The notes beneath the pieces are model-generated. The model was not told the origin of the DNA. It saw only the letters and a program-made list of their open reading frames with translations, and did not search any database. Shown here in pieces: positions 8,139 to 15,995 of a stretch of 64,000 nucleotides of DNA; the stretch's first letter is position 1; every line of letters begins with the position of its first letter. Position numbers and translations under genes: made by a program. Source of the DNA: an uncultured Lachnospiraceae bacterium (lineage in GTDB: Bacteria > Bacillota > Clostridia > Lachnospirales > Lachnospiraceae); assembly GCA_910587955.1 (NCBI GenBank), contig CAJUNN010000002.1, positions 82,843 through 146,842 of the forward strand, read 5' to 3'.

Positions 8139-8507
8139 TTATTTTTTCTTATTCGCTACTGTTCTCTTCGGACCTTTTCTTGTTCTTGCGTTCGTCTTGG
8201 TCTTCTGACCGCGCACCGGCAGTCCTTTACGATGCCGGATTCCACGGTAGCATCCAATCTCCTGCAGACGCTTGATGTTCAGGGCAATCTCTCGTCTCAG
8301 TTCACCCTCTACCTGGTAATCGGCGTCGATCACTGCGCTGATTCTCTTCACTTCGTCATCCGTCAGATCCCTGACACGGGTATCCGGGTTTACTTTCGCA
8401 GCTTCCAGAATCTTATTGGCGCTGGCACGGCCAATTCCGTACACATACGTCAAACCGATTTCCACGCGTTTTTCCCTCGGTAAGTCTACACCAGAAATAC
8501 GAGCCAT
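8139..8507 (-). CDS. rpsM: Ribosomal protein uS13
   Basis: Small-subunit head protein that contacts the P-site tRNA and the large subunit. The 122 residues include MARISGVDLPREKRVEIGLT, YGIGRASANKILEAA, the helix around LRREIALNIKRLQEIGCYRG and the basic tail GLPVRGQKTKTNARTRKGPKR. A GGAGG ribosome site precedes the ATG. It is separated from rpmJ by 379 bases, far more than usual; that gap holds repeat copy B and a possible internal promoter. Confidence 0.98.
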   Translation of the reverse strand: MARISGVDLPREKRVEIGLTYVYGIGRASANKILEAAKVNPDTRVRDLTDDEVKRISAVIDADYQVEGELRREIALNIKRLQEIGCYRGIRHRKGLPVRGQKTKTNARTRKGPKRTVANKKK

Positions 8508-8657
8508 TTGATTATTCCTCCATAAAATAAAATTGGGTTCGGGCGTTTTTTAATAGGTGCCCGCTGACACTTTCCTAAATGGGACGGCGCTTCGACCGTC
8601 CAGCCGGATAAATACCCGGCCTTTCAGATACTCTGCATACGCATTTCTCCGTTTTAA

Positions 8658-8686
8658 GCAATATCATTGTGAATAATCCTGGTCAA
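8658..8686 (-). promoter_or_regulatory. Possible internal promoter for rpsM
   Basis: TTGACC (8681-8686) and TATTGC (8658-8663) are 17 bases apart on the minus strand, about 150 bases before rpsM and behind repeat copy B. The -10 box is weak. Between it and rpsM the 8508-8650 stretch holds further hairpins, such as GGACGG/CCGTCC near 8582-8602. Confidence 0.35.
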
Positions 8687-8725
8687 ATATATTGTAATCA
8701 TTGAACACTGCTGAAAAGAACCTGA

Positions 8726-8846
8726 GGTAACACCATGGTCACTAAACTCATTCTCTCACTTCGTTCGGAATTCGTTAAGTGTCCAGGTGTGCTTTCACAC
8801 TAACCTCAAAGACACGCAAGCGTGTCTTTTCGCTAAGTGTTCAATG
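8726..8846 (-). repeat. 121-bp ribosomal spacer element, copy B (rpmJ-rpsM)
   Basis: It aligns without gaps to 15996-16116. Four blocks are conserved. On the plus strand they are ACACC-TGGTCACTAAACTCA, GTTAAGTGTCCAGGTG, CTTTCACACTAA and TAAGTGTTCAATG. The two segments between them have different sequence but still form stems, here AGACACG/CGTGTCT. The copy is also framed by an 11-bp inverted repeat, CATTGAACACT at 8699-8709 against AGTGTTCAATG at 8836-8846, so the whole region could fold on itself in the transcript. Confidence 0.75.
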
Positions 8847-8886
8847 CAGCCGCACAATTTTGACAAGAAACTCACAGTTTGCAAAA

Positions 8887-9000
8887 TTATCCCTGGCGCT
8901 GTTTGTGCTTCGGATTCTCGCAAATTACTCTGATACTACCTTTTCTCTTGATGATTTTGCATTTTTCGCAAATGGGTTTTACAGATGATCTAACCTTCAT
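8887..9000 (-). CDS. rpmJ: Ribosomal protein bL36, zinc-binding form
   Basis: A 37-residue large-subunit protein read as MKVRSSVKPICEKCKIIKRK and ending HKQRQG. Zinc ligands are C11, C14, C27 and H32, so this is the zinc-binding (C+) version rather than the zinc-free paralogue. An AGGAGG-like site lies eight bases before the ATG. In most Firmicutes rpmJ follows infA directly; here it starts a separate transcription unit, with its own promoter 164 bases upstream, because foreign DNA separates the two genes. Confidence 0.96.
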   Translation of the reverse strand: MKVRSSVKPICEKCKIIKRKGSIRVICENPKHKQRQG

Positions 9001-9163
9001 CGTAAAAATCCTCCTTTCACATCTTCCGTCTCCCCGGCTTTTGAAAACTTTCTGGGTCAGGAAAGCCTCAAAGGCCCGGAAAACAAGGCATTTCTTGTTC
9101 CCGGTCTCTCAAGAGAGCGTCAAAAAACAGGCGCAAAAACCCCTTAGAGACCATGCGTTTAAT

Positions 9164-9192
9164 ATTATAGCACCTAACATTTGGAAATGCAA
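9164..9192 (-). promoter_or_regulatory. Strong promoter of the rpmJ-rplQ unit
   Basis: TTGCAT (9187-9192), a 17-base spacer and TATAAT (9164-9169) on the minus strand, preceded by an A-tract that could act as an UP element. The -35 region and its flank (CTTGCATTTCC) match the S10 promoter at 23682-23710. The leader to rpmJ holds a GGAACAAG/CTTGTTTTCC stem-loop. Confidence 0.85.
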
Positions 9193-9234
9193 GCGTTTTT
9201 TTAGATTTCCGCATTCTCAATTCCACAGCTCTAT

Positions 9235-9540
9235 TTAAAACAGTAAACACCAAAAAACCGCATATTCCCCGCTCTCAAAATTTCTGTAAAGCATCGTGTT
9301 AACTGCACCAATTACAAAGCCGCATTTCGCATAGAACCGGCACGCCAGCAGGTTATTATCCTGTGTTTCTAATGCCAGGCCTTTGAAAGCAGAACATACT
9401 CGTTCCAATCTCTTCTTAGGATAATCTGTCCGATGTACTCGGCGCCGGAGTATGCAAAGGGCCTCCTTATTTCATTTAAGTTTAGCATGAAGCTGAAACT
9501 TTGTGTATAGAGGGTGTAGAATTCCGAAACGAAAGTTTTT
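9235..9540 (-). pseudogene. Decayed GNAT acetyltransferase, streptothricin acetyltransferase-like
   Basis: Two pieces of one GNAT protein are visible in different frames. The upstream piece, about 9369-9500, reads EYIGQIILRRDWNEYVLL. The downstream piece, ending at the TAA at 9235, reads GLALETQDNNLLACRFYAKC and then GFVIGAVNTMLY, which resembles the C-terminal half of Sat4-like streptothricin acetyltransferases. At the junction near 9385-9395 about 30-45 residues are missing, including the region that should hold the acetyl-CoA loop. The 5' part is also missing up to the IS200 end at about 9541. No function is possible. It sits inside the spc operon between infA and rpmJ, where no such gene belongs. 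Confidence 0.72.
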
Positions 9541-10310
9541 ATAGTCGCCCCCACCCGCAAAACGGGTGGCTCGGGACGCGGGCTCTAAGCCCGCCCTACT
9601 TGGCTGCGCCTCAAGGCGCTGGCTTTCTCTTTAAAACCATGGGAAGTCTGCCTTTGCAGCCTTCCCACGGCTCCGTTCAAGCCACATTGCTACCCACTCG
9701 TTGCTACCCCTAAAGGGGTGTTTGTACTACTCAGCCCTGACCCTTAAAAGGGTCTTCATACTCTTTCACGCTGAGCTTATCCTGCATGATATCCGCTTTT
9801 TCCTGATCCTGAATATACTTTTTTATTGTGGCTTCATTCAATCCCACGGTACTGACATAATATCCCTCTGACCAAAAGTGATGGTTTCCAAACTTGTACT
9901 TCAGGTTTGCATGCCTGTCAAACATCATCAGCGCACTTTTTCCCTTCAGATATCCCATAAACGACGAAACACTTATCTTCGGCGGTATGCTTACAAGCAT
10001 ATGCACATGGTCAGGCATAAGATGCCCTTCTATAATCTCCACTCCCTTATAACTGCACAGCTGCTTTAAGATATCACGCAGATCTGTTTTATATTGATTA
10101 TGGACAATTTTTCGTCTATACTTTGGGATGAAGATGATGTGATATTTACGCATCCACTTCGTATGTGCAAACGAATTCGTTTGCTTTGCCATAAAATCAC
10201 TTTTCCTTTCTCAAATAGTGTCCTGAACACCTCTATTATAACGGAAAGGTGATTTTTGTATAACAATCGTTGCGCACCCGCATAGCGGGTGGTTTAACGT
10301 TGAGTACATT
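9541..10310 (-). mobile_element. IS200-type insertion sequence, tnpA only
   Basis: The single transposase gene at 9731-10192 is flanked by subterminal hairpins typical of the IS200/IS605 family. One is CCACCCG-CAAAA-CGGGTGG at 9551-9569 and the other CACCCGC-ATA-GCGGGTG at 10275-10291. Further stems (GCGGGCTCTAAGCCCGC near 9580-9596 and a GGGAAG/CTTCCC stem near 9640-9667) fill the 190 bases behind tnpA. There is no tnpB. These elements lack terminal inverted repeats and make no target duplication, so the ends are approximate. Confidence 0.8.
9731..10192 (-). CDS. tnpA: IS200/IS605 family TnpA transposase
   Basis: Y1 HUH-type single-strand transposase. The 153 residues are a normal length. 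The histidine pair is in PDHVHML (about 61-67) and the catalytic tyrosine in ATIKKYIQDQE (about 125). The N-terminal HIIFIPKYRRK and FWSEGYYVSTVG are family signatures. The frame is intact, so the copy may still be active. It is transcribed in the same direction as the ribosomal genes. Confidence 0.93.
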   Translation of the reverse strand: MAKQTNSFAHTKWMRKYHIIFIPKYRRKIVHNQYKTDLRDILKQLCSYKGVEIIEGHLMPDHVHMLVSIPPKISVSSFMGYLKGKSALMMFDRHANLKYKFGNHHFWSEGYYVSTVGLNEATIKKYIQDQEKADIMQDKLSVKEYEDPFKGQG

Positions 10311-10367
10311 TCCATTTCTCTGTTGAGAAACTCCAATGCACTCAACAGGGTCTATCCGACCCATAAT

Positions 10368-10415
10368 AAAAAACAGACAGGTCCCGTTGATACGGGAATT
10401 TCCTGTCTGTTTTTT
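10368..10415 (-). terminator. Terminator behind infA
   Basis: AAAAAACAGACAGG and CCTGTCTGTTTTTT form a strong stem with U-runs on both sides, so it could act in both directions. It contains a smaller CCCGT/ACGGG stem in the loop. It lies 18 bases behind the infA stop and would end the long S10-spc transcript before rpmJ. Confidence 0.9.
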
Positions 10416-10433
10416 CTTTCTCTTTTTTGTATT

Positions 10434-10652
10434 CTATTTATCCCTCCAGATAATCCTGCCTTTAGACAGATCATAAGGCGACATCTCAATGGTCACCTTA
10501 TCCCCCGGAAGAATCCGGATAAAATTCATGCGGAGCTTTCCGCTGATATGGGCAAGTACCTGATGGCCGTTTTCCAGCTCCACTTGAAACATGGCGTTAG
10601 GCAGCTTCTCCACTACAGTTCCTTCAATTTCAATAACATCTGCTTTTGACAT
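10434..10652 (-). CDS. infA: Translation initiation factor IF-1
   Basis: S1-type OB-fold protein that binds the ribosomal A site during initiation. The 72-residue chain is complete: MSKADVIEIEGTVVEKLPNA, then NGHQVLAHISGKLRMNFIRI, then GDKVTIEMSPYDLSKGRIIWR. It follows the KOW-domain gene by 18 bases and is the last gene of the first ribosomal transcription unit, since a terminator follows. Confidence 0.98.
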   Translation of the reverse strand: MSKADVIEIEGTVVEKLPNAMFQVELENGHQVLAHISGKLRMNFIRILPGDKVTIEMSPYDLSKGRIIWRDK

Positions 10653-10670
10653 TTCTTTCCTCCACTTTGA

Positions 10671-10940
10671 TCAGATTTCTGGCTGTGCGGGCTGCGCAAG
10701 GTACTGCCGGATTGCCCGCTTGATATCGTCGTCATTTACCGTTTCCGGCTCCCAATTTTCCCAGATCCGGCAGATCACCTGAATATGCTTCTGTTTCTTT
10801 TTCTTTGGCTTCGCCAGGGTTCTCCTGGCACCGTCCACCAGATACACATATTCTCCTTCTGTTTTTTCTATGAGATACAGGCGTCCCTTATCATGCCCCG
10901 CCTTGGATCTGGCAAACATACCCGCTTCCGTTCTTTCCAT
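10671..10940 (-). CDS. KOW-domain RNA-binding protein, L14e-like
   Basis: An 89-residue basic protein beginning MERTEAGMFARSKAGHDKGR, with a KOW-like motif around KGRLYLIEKTEGEYVYLVDG and a lysine run KKKKQKH. The ATG at 10940 is preferred because GAGGTG lies just before it; a GTG at 10946 is the alternative. Proteins of this kind sit between map and infA in many Clostridia and are annotated as L14e-like, probably ribosome-associated. The exact role is unknown to me. Confidence 0.85.
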   Translation of the reverse strand: MERTEAGMFARSKAGHDKGRLYLIEKTEGEYVYLVDGARRTLAKPKKKKQKHIQVICRIWENWEPETVNDDDIKRAIRQYLAQPAQPEI

Positions 10941-10947
10941 AAGCACC

Positions 10948-11703
10948 TCACAGCGACAATGTCAGAATCTCCGGCTCGCCTCCGGTGATCAGAATTGTAT
11001 TCTCATAATGTGCGGACAGGGATCCGTCCTCCGTAACCACCGTCCAGTCATCATCCAGCCAGACGACCTCCCAGCCTCCGGCGTTAATCATAGGCTCTAC
11101 AGCCAGGGTCATCCCCGGCATCAGCTTGACTCCTCTTCTGCGCTGGCGGAAATTAGGAATCTGCGGATCCTCATGGAGGCGCTCTCCTATGCCGTGGCCC
11201 ACCAGATCCTGGACTACCCCGTAGCCGTACTCGTCAATATAATCATTCACGGCGTTGGAAATCTCGTGAAGATGATGCCCGGCCCTGGCAAACTTGATCC
11301 CTTCAAAAAAACTCTGTCTGGTGGCGTCTATCAGCTGACGGGCTTCCGGGCTGATCTCCCCCACTGCATGGGTTCTTGCCGCATCGGAATGATACCCCTT
11401 GTAGATCAGGCCTGCATCCAGGCTGACAATATCGCCCTCCTGCAGAATCCGGTCTTCCCTGGGAATTCCATGAACAACTTCATCGTTTACGGAAACACAG
11501 ATAGAAGCCGGATATCCATTGTAGTTCAGGAAATTCGGAATACATCCCCGCTCCCGTATGAGGCGCTCCCCATAGCGGTCGATATCCAGCGTGGAAATCC
11601 CCGGTTTCACAAAGGCTGCAAGCTCATTGTGAACCTCTTCCAGCAATTTTCCAGCCGTCCTCATCAAATCAATTTCTCTGGCAGATTTAATTGATACTGA
11701 CAT
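10948..11703 (-). CDS. map: Methionine aminopeptidase, type I
   Basis: Removes the initiator methionine from nascent proteins. The 251-residue pita-bread fold is complete. The two-metal site ligands are recognisable in SLDAGLIYKGYHSDAART (two Asp), GHGIGERLHEDPQIPN (His), TLAVEPMIN (Glu) and the final Glu in TVVTEDGSLSAHYENTILIT. No N-terminal zinc-finger extension is present. It follows adk by three bases, consistent with the secY-adk-map order of Firmicutes. Confidence 0.98.
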   Translation of the reverse strand: MSVSIKSAREIDLMRTAGKLLEEVHNELAAFVKPGISTLDIDRYGERLIRERGCIPNFLNYNGYPASICVSVNDEVVHGIPREDRILQEGDIVSLDAGLIYKGYHSDAARTHAVGEISPEARQLIDATRQSFFEGIKFARAGHHLHEISNAVNDYIDEYGYGVVQDLVGHGIGERLHEDPQIPNFRQRRRGVKLMPGMTLAVEPMINAGGWEVVWLDDDWTVVTEDGSLSAHYENTILITGGEPEILTLSL

Positions 11704-11706
11704 AAC

Positions 11707-12351
11707 TTATGCTCCTAATATCCTGACAATGGCTTCAAACACATCCTCCATGGGAGCCGTGCCGTCCACCTCAGCCAGTTTGCCCTGGCCCGTATAGTAC
11801 TCAATAAGAGGCTGTGTCTGGCTGTGATATACGTCCAGGCGTTTCTGTACGGTCTCCGGCTTATCGTCATCTCTCAGGACAAGCTTTTCTCCGCAGCGGT
11901 CACAGATTCCCTCTGCTTTTGTGGGAATATGTACGATATGGTAGGTAGCCCCGCAGGCAAGGCAGGCTCTTCTCCCTGACATGCGGCTGATGATATTCTC
12001 ATCCGGAACCTCCACATTGACCGCATAGTCAATACTGTCCCCATTTGCCTCCAGAGCACGCGTCAGCGCTTCTGCCTGGGGGATGGTCCTTGGAAAACCG
12101 TCCAGCACATAACCGGCTGCGCAGTCCGGCTCCCGGAACCGGTCCATAATCAGTTCCAAAGTCAGATCATCCGGCACAAGAAGCCCCTGATCCATATATG
12201 CCTTTGCTTTCTTTCCCAGCTCTGTCCCGTTCTTTATATTCGCACGGAAAATATCGCCTGTGGAAATATGCGGAATCCCATATTTGTCGGCTATTTTCTT
12301 CGCCTGGGTTCCTTTTCCGGCCCCCGGCGCTCCTAACATAATGATCTTCAT
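11707..12351 (-). CDS. adk: Adenylate kinase, zinc LID type
   Basis: Converts ATP and AMP to two ADP. The P-loop GAPGAGKGT is at residues 7-15. The AMP site includes STGDIFR and GYVLDGFPRT. The long LID carries four cysteines, C130, C133, C150 and C153, so it binds zinc as in other Gram-positive enzymes. At 214 residues it is a normal long-form kinase. A 131-base gap to secY holds a stem-loop at 12438-12468. Confidence 0.98.
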   Translation of the reverse strand: MKIIMLGAPGAGKGTQAKKIADKYGIPHISTGDIFRANIKNGTELGKKAKAYMDQGLLVPDDLTLELIMDRFREPDCAAGYVLDGFPRTIPQAEALTRALEANGDSIDYAVNVEVPDENIISRMSGRRACLACGATYHIVHIPTKAEGICDRCGEKLVLRDDDKPETVQKRLDVYHSQTQPLIEYYTGQGKLAEVDGTAPMEDVFEAIVRILGA

Positions 12352-12437
12352 TTGCTCCTCCTGTTAGTAATTTCCACCTTTACCAGAATTATGCAGTCCG
12401 ATCCTGCATATTCTCAAAAACAAGGTAAGTCTCTGAT

Positions 12438-12468
12438 AGCCTGTGCGGAAGAATTTTCCACACAGGCT
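12438..12468 (-). other. Stem-loop in the secY-adk spacer
   Basis: AGCCTGTGCGGAA and TTCCACACAGGCT form a 13-bp stem with one wobble pair and a five-base loop. There is no U-run behind it, so it is more likely an mRNA processing or stability element than a terminator. Confidence 0.55.
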
Positions 12469-12482
12469 AAAAGAATCACTGT

Positions 12483-13799
12483 CTAATCGTTCAAAAAACC
12501 TTTGTAATAGCGAACCGCCATCTGCGACTCAATCTGCTTCAAAGTCTCCAGCACAACGCCTACCACGATGATAATCGATGTTCCTCCGAAGGAAACGTTG
12601 GCGCCGAACACTCCGTTGAAGAAGATGGGTACTACACAGACGATAATGAGGCCGATCGCTCCGACAAAAATAATGTAGTTGAGAATCTTTGTCAAATATT
12701 CGGTTGTAGGCCGTCCCGGACGGATACCCGGAACAAAACCGCCCTGCTTCTTCATGTTATCTGCAATCTCCATCGGATTGAAGGTGATGGAGGTATAGAA
12801 ATAAGCGAAGAAAACTACCAGCAGGATATAGAGCAGCAGTCCAAGACTGTACACCGGCTCTTTGGGATTGCACCAGCTCCCGGAACTCAAGCCCCGGAGA
12901 ATCTTGCTCCAAATTCCCGTTCCGCCGCCATTTCCAATCAAAGCTGCTATAATACCCGGAAATGACATCAGGGAGGAGGCAAAGATAACCGGAATTACGC
13001 CGGCCGTATTGACCTTCATAGGAATGTGCGTACTCTGTCCGCCCACAACCTTTCTTCCCTGAAGCTTTTTGCTGTACTGTACGGGGATCCTTCTCTCGCC
13101 GTCCTGCAGAATAATAACAAAGACAACTGTTACCAGAATCACCGCCAGAATAATCACCGCCGCCAGTGCTCCTTTGGCTACACTTTTGTTCTTCATAAAC
13201 ATCTCATAGAGCCTGACAAAATCGTCCGGCATCCGGGATACGATGTTGATCAAAAGCACGATAGAAATTCCGTTTCCCACGCCGTTCTGGGTGATTCTCT
13301 CACCAATCCACATGAGAAACGCGCTTCCTGCGGTGAGCGCCGCTACAACCACGGCCATGTTATACCAAGTTGCATTTTCCAGAAGTCCCTGCCCGCCGAA
13401 GCCGATGGTCATAGCCGAACCCTCAACCAAGGCCAGCACAACTGTCACATAACGGGTAATCGTCTGGATTTTTTTTCTTCCGTCCTCACCATCCTTCTGC
13501 ATTTCTTCCAGCTTGGGAATGGCAATGGTCAGAAGCTGCATAATGATGGAAGATGTGATATACGGGTTGATACCTAACGCAAATAAGGACATGCTGGCAA
13601 GCGAACCGCCGGTAAACGCATCAATGAGATTGAATGCGTCCCCGGTCTGATTGGCCAGCCACTCTGCCAGAAAAGTTCTGTTCACTCCCGGTACCGGGAG
13701 GATAGAGCCAAAGCGGATCACAATCAGCATCAGAAAGGTGTAAAACAGCTTCTGACGGATTTCCTTGATTTTAAATGCGTTCTGTAATGTTTTAAACAT
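12483..13799 (-). CDS. secY: Protein translocase subunit SecY
   Basis: Central pore of the SecYEG channel in the cytoplasmic membrane. The 438 residues form ten hydrophobic segments. Typical landmarks are GSILPVPGVN after the first membrane helix, ALGINPYITSSIIMQLL (about 76-92), the loop GERITQNGVGNGISI and the large cytoplasmic loop with the invariant-type RPGRPTTEYL. The start codon shares a base with the rplO stop, so the two genes are translationally coupled. Confidence 0.98.
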   Translation of the reverse strand: MFKTLQNAFKIKEIRQKLFYTFLMLIVIRFGSILPVPGVNRTFLAEWLANQTGDAFNLIDAFTGGSLASMSLFALGINPYITSSIIMQLLTIAIPKLEEMQKDGEDGRKKIQTITRYVTVVLALVEGSAMTIGFGGQGLLENATWYNMAVVVAALTAGSAFLMWIGERITQNGVGNGISIVLLINIVSRMPDDFVRLYEMFMKNKSVAKGALAAVIILAVILVTVVFVIILQDGERRIPVQYSKKLQGRKVVGGQSTHIPMKVNTAGVIPVIFASSLMSFPGIIAALIGNGGGTGIWSKILRGLSSGSWCNPKEPVYSLGLLLYILLVVFFAYFYTSITFNPMEIADNMKKQGGFVPGIRPGRPTTEYLTKILNYIIFVGAIGLIIVCVVPIFFNGVFGANVSFGGTSIIIVVGVVLETLKQIESQMAVRYYKGFLND

Positions 13800-14239
13800 T
13801 AAATCACCTCTGCTTTTCCACCAAGAGCCTCGATTTTGGCCTTTGCACCCTCAGAGAAAGCATTCGCCTGAACAGTCAGCTTCTTCGTAAGTTCTCCGTT
13901 TCCAAGAATCTTCACTCCGTCCCGCGGATTCTTCACGATGCCCTGCTCCAGCAGTGTCTCCACAGAGACAACCGCGTCATTTTCAAATACTTCCAGAGCG
14001 CTTACATTGATTCCAACGATAACCTTGGAATTTCTGTTTGTAAAGCCTCTCTTCGGAAGTCTTCTGTATAACGGCATCTGACCGCCTTCAAAGCCGGGCC
14101 TCGGCGCTCCGGAACGTGCCTTCTGACCCTTGTGTCCCTTGCCGGCTGTCTTACCATTTCCTGAACCATGTCCGCGGCCTCTTCTGAAATTACCGCTCTT
14201 TTTAGAGCCTTCCGCGTACTGCAAATTTGATAAGTCCAT
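13799..14239 (-). CDS. rplO: Ribosomal protein uL15
   Basis: Late-assembly large-subunit protein. The ATG at 14239 (MDLSNLQYAEGS) has AGGAGGTGACT in front of it and is preferred to the in-frame start nine bases upstream. The 146-residue chain shows the glycine- and basic-rich RRGRGHGSGNGKTAGKGHKG, then FEGGQMPLYRRLPKRGF, and a C-terminal globular part ending GGKAEVI. It overlaps the secY start by one base. Confidence 0.97.
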   Translation of the reverse strand: MDLSNLQYAEGSKKSGNFRRGRGHGSGNGKTAGKGHKGQKARSGAPRPGFEGGQMPLYRRLPKRGFTNRNSKVIVGINVSALEVFENDAVVSVETLLEQGIVKNPRDGVKILGNGELTKKLTVQANAFSEGAKAKIEALGGKAEVI

Positions 14240-14266
14240 TCTAGTCACCTCCTGTTTCCGTATTAT

Positions 14267-14449
14267 TTATACCTCTTCTACCTTAACCAAATGTCTTACG
14301 TGCCAAATCATACCCCTGACTGCCTCATTGTCCGGCATTTCAACGGTCTTATGAAGCTTCCTAAGGCCAAGCGCCTCAACCGTTGCCTTCTGCTTGGGAA
14401 CCGCGCCAATGGGAGATTTCACTAACGTAACCTTCAATTTATCTGCCAT
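14267..14449 (-). CDS. rpmD: Ribosomal protein uL30
   Basis: Small 60-residue large-subunit protein. MADKLKVTLVKSPIGAVPKQ and TVEALGLRKLHKTVEMPDN are the family core. It lies between rpsE and rplO with gaps of 12 and 27 bases, in the usual spc order. A GGAGG-type ribosome site precedes it. Confidence 0.97.
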   Translation of the reverse strand: MADKLKVTLVKSPIGAVPKQKATVEALGLRKLHKTVEMPDNEAVRGMIWHVRHLVKVEEV

Positions 14450-14461
14450 GTCTGTTTCCTC

Positions 14462-14971
14462 CTAGTTCATAATCTCTTCCACAGACTTGCCGCGGTTCTT
14501 TGCAACTTCTTCCGGAGTCTTCAGAGCTTTCAGTCCTGCGATGGTTGCAAGTACAACATTCTGCTTGTTATTGGAGCCCAGAGACTTGGTACGGATATTC
14601 TTGATACCCGCCAGCTCCAGCACGCTACGTGCAGGGCCGCCTGCGATAACACCGGTACCTTCCGGTGCTCTCTTCAGCAGTACGGAAGCGCTGCCGAACT
14701 TTCCGATGAAGTCGTGGGTTACACTGTTGTTCTCATCAATGGCCACATTGATCAGTTTCTTTACTGCATCCTCTTTGCCCTTGCGGATTGCTTCCGGAAT
14801 CTCAGTCGCTTTTCCAAGGCCAGCGCCAACGTGTCCGTTGCCGTCACCGACAACTACCAAAGCGGTGAAACGCATGGTACGACCGCCCTTGACAGTCTTG
14901 CTTACACGCTTAATTGACACTACTTTATCAGTTAATTCTAACTGGCTTGCGTCGATAATTTCATGTCTCAT
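14462..14971 (-). CDS. rpsE: Ribosomal protein uS5
   Basis: Small-subunit protein involved in decoding accuracy and helicase activity at the mRNA entry. The true start is MRHEIIDASQLELTDKVVSI at 14971; the frame stays open further upstream, but only because it overlaps rplR in another frame. The 169-residue protein has the double-stranded RNA-binding part (KTVKGGRTMRFTALVVVGDG), GHVGAGLGKATEIPEAIRKG and the C-terminal APEGTGVIAGGPARSVLELAG. Confidence 0.97.
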   Translation of the reverse strand: MRHEIIDASQLELTDKVVSIKRVSKTVKGGRTMRFTALVVVGDGNGHVGAGLGKATEIPEAIRKGKEDAVKKLINVAIDENNSVTHDFIGKFGSASVLLKRAPEGTGVIAGGPARSVLELAGIKNIRTKSLGSNNKQNVVLATIAGLKALKTPEEVAKNRGKSVEEIMN

Positions 14972-14990
14972 CTGTCTTTTCCTTCCTTTC

Positions 14991-15359
14991 CTAGAATTCC
15001 AATCCAGCCTCACGGGCTGCATCTGCCAATGCCTGGATCTTTCCCTGATATATGAAGCCGCCTCTGTCAAAGACCACAGACTTGATCCCTTTATCCAGGG
15101 CTTTCTGCGCAATCACTTTTCCAAGGTATGCTGCCGCATCAACGTTGTTTGTCTTCTCCAGCTCTGCCTTCACACCCTTCTCCAGAGTGGATGCAGCTAC
15201 CAGAGTATTTCCGACTGTATCGTCAATAATTTGAGCATACATATGATTATTGCTTCTAAACACAGCCAAACGTGGTCTTTCAGCCGTACCGCTGAGATGA
15301 TTACGTAATTTTCTATGCTTATTCACGCGAACTTCGCTTCTCGACTTTTTACTAACCAT
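14991..15359 (-). CDS. rplR: Ribosomal protein uL18
   Basis: 5S rRNA-binding protein of the central protuberance. The 122-residue chain shows the basic N-terminus MVSKKSRSEVRVNKHRKLRN, then GTAERPRLAVFRSNNHMYAQ, and FDRGGFIYQGKIQALADAAR. It lies between rplF and rpsE in the normal spc order with gaps under 20 bases. Confidence 0.98.
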   Translation of the reverse strand: MVSKKSRSEVRVNKHRKLRNHLSGTAERPRLAVFRSNNHMYAQIIDDTVGNTLVAASTLEKGVKAELEKTNNVDAAAYLGKVIAQKALDKGIKSVVFDRGGFIYQGKIQALADAAREAGLEF

Positions 15360-15376
15360 TTTTATACTCTCCTTAT

Positions 15377-15916
15377 TTATTTCTTACCAGTCTTACCAAC
15401 TTTACGCCGGATAACTTCATCAGCATACTTGATGCCCTTGCCCTTGTACGGTTCAGGTCTTCTCTTATCTCTGATTTCAGCCGCGTACTGGCCAACTTTC
15501 TCTTTGTCGATACCTTTTACAGTGATCTTATTACCTTCTACTACAGATTCAAGACCCTCCGGATCCTCCATCTCTACCGGATGGGAGTAACCCAGAGACA
15601 GGGTCAGCTTCTTGCCTGCTTTAGCAGCCTTATAGCCTACACCGTTCACCTCAAGAACTTTCTGATATCCCTCGCTGACGCCTACTACCATGTTGTGAAT
15701 CAGGGTTCTTGTCAGGCCGTGCAGGGATTTCATCTTCTTCAAATCATTCGGTCTTGCAACAACTACATGACCGTCTTCCATCTTAATTTCCATTTCTGCG
15801 GGTAAAACTCTCTCCAGAGTACCCTTCGGACCTTTTACAGTCACTTTGTTGCCCTCTGCGATGTCTACGGTGACACCTGCAGGAATGGCAACCGGCAGTC
15901 TTCCGATACGTGACAT
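15377..15916 (-). CDS. rplF: Ribosomal protein uL6
   Basis: Large-subunit protein near the factor-binding site, with two related domains. The 179-residue protein starts MSRIGRLPVAIPAGVTVDIA and shows KVTVKGPKGTLERVLP, LIHNMVVGVSEGYQKVLEVN and the C-terminal signature PEPYKGKGIKYADEVIRRK. A full copy of the 121-bp spacer element separates it from rpsH, 80 bases upstream of its ATG. Confidence 0.98.
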   Translation of the reverse strand: MSRIGRLPVAIPAGVTVDIAEGNKVTVKGPKGTLERVLPAEMEIKMEDGHVVVARPNDLKKMKSLHGLTRTLIHNMVVGVSEGYQKVLEVNGVGYKAAKAGKKLTLSLGYSHPVEMEDPEGLESVVEGNKITVKGIDKEKVGQYAAEIRDKRRPEPYKGKGIKYADEVIRRKVGKTGKK

Positions 15917-15995
15917 ACCAATTTTCCTCCTAAACTTAAATTTTCGGAGAAACCCTATACGGTTTCTCTGTTTTCAGTTCCGTTAAAATACTTAT

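Noticed and set aside
9541..10310. TnpB/Fanzor-type RNA-guided nuclease system
   Set aside because: The IS200 element carries tnpA only; no tnpB frame and no place for a guide RNA beyond the end hairpins.
14972..15112. N-terminal extension of rpsE by 47 codons
   Set aside because: The extension is rplR read in another frame; the canonical S5 start at 14971 is the right one.
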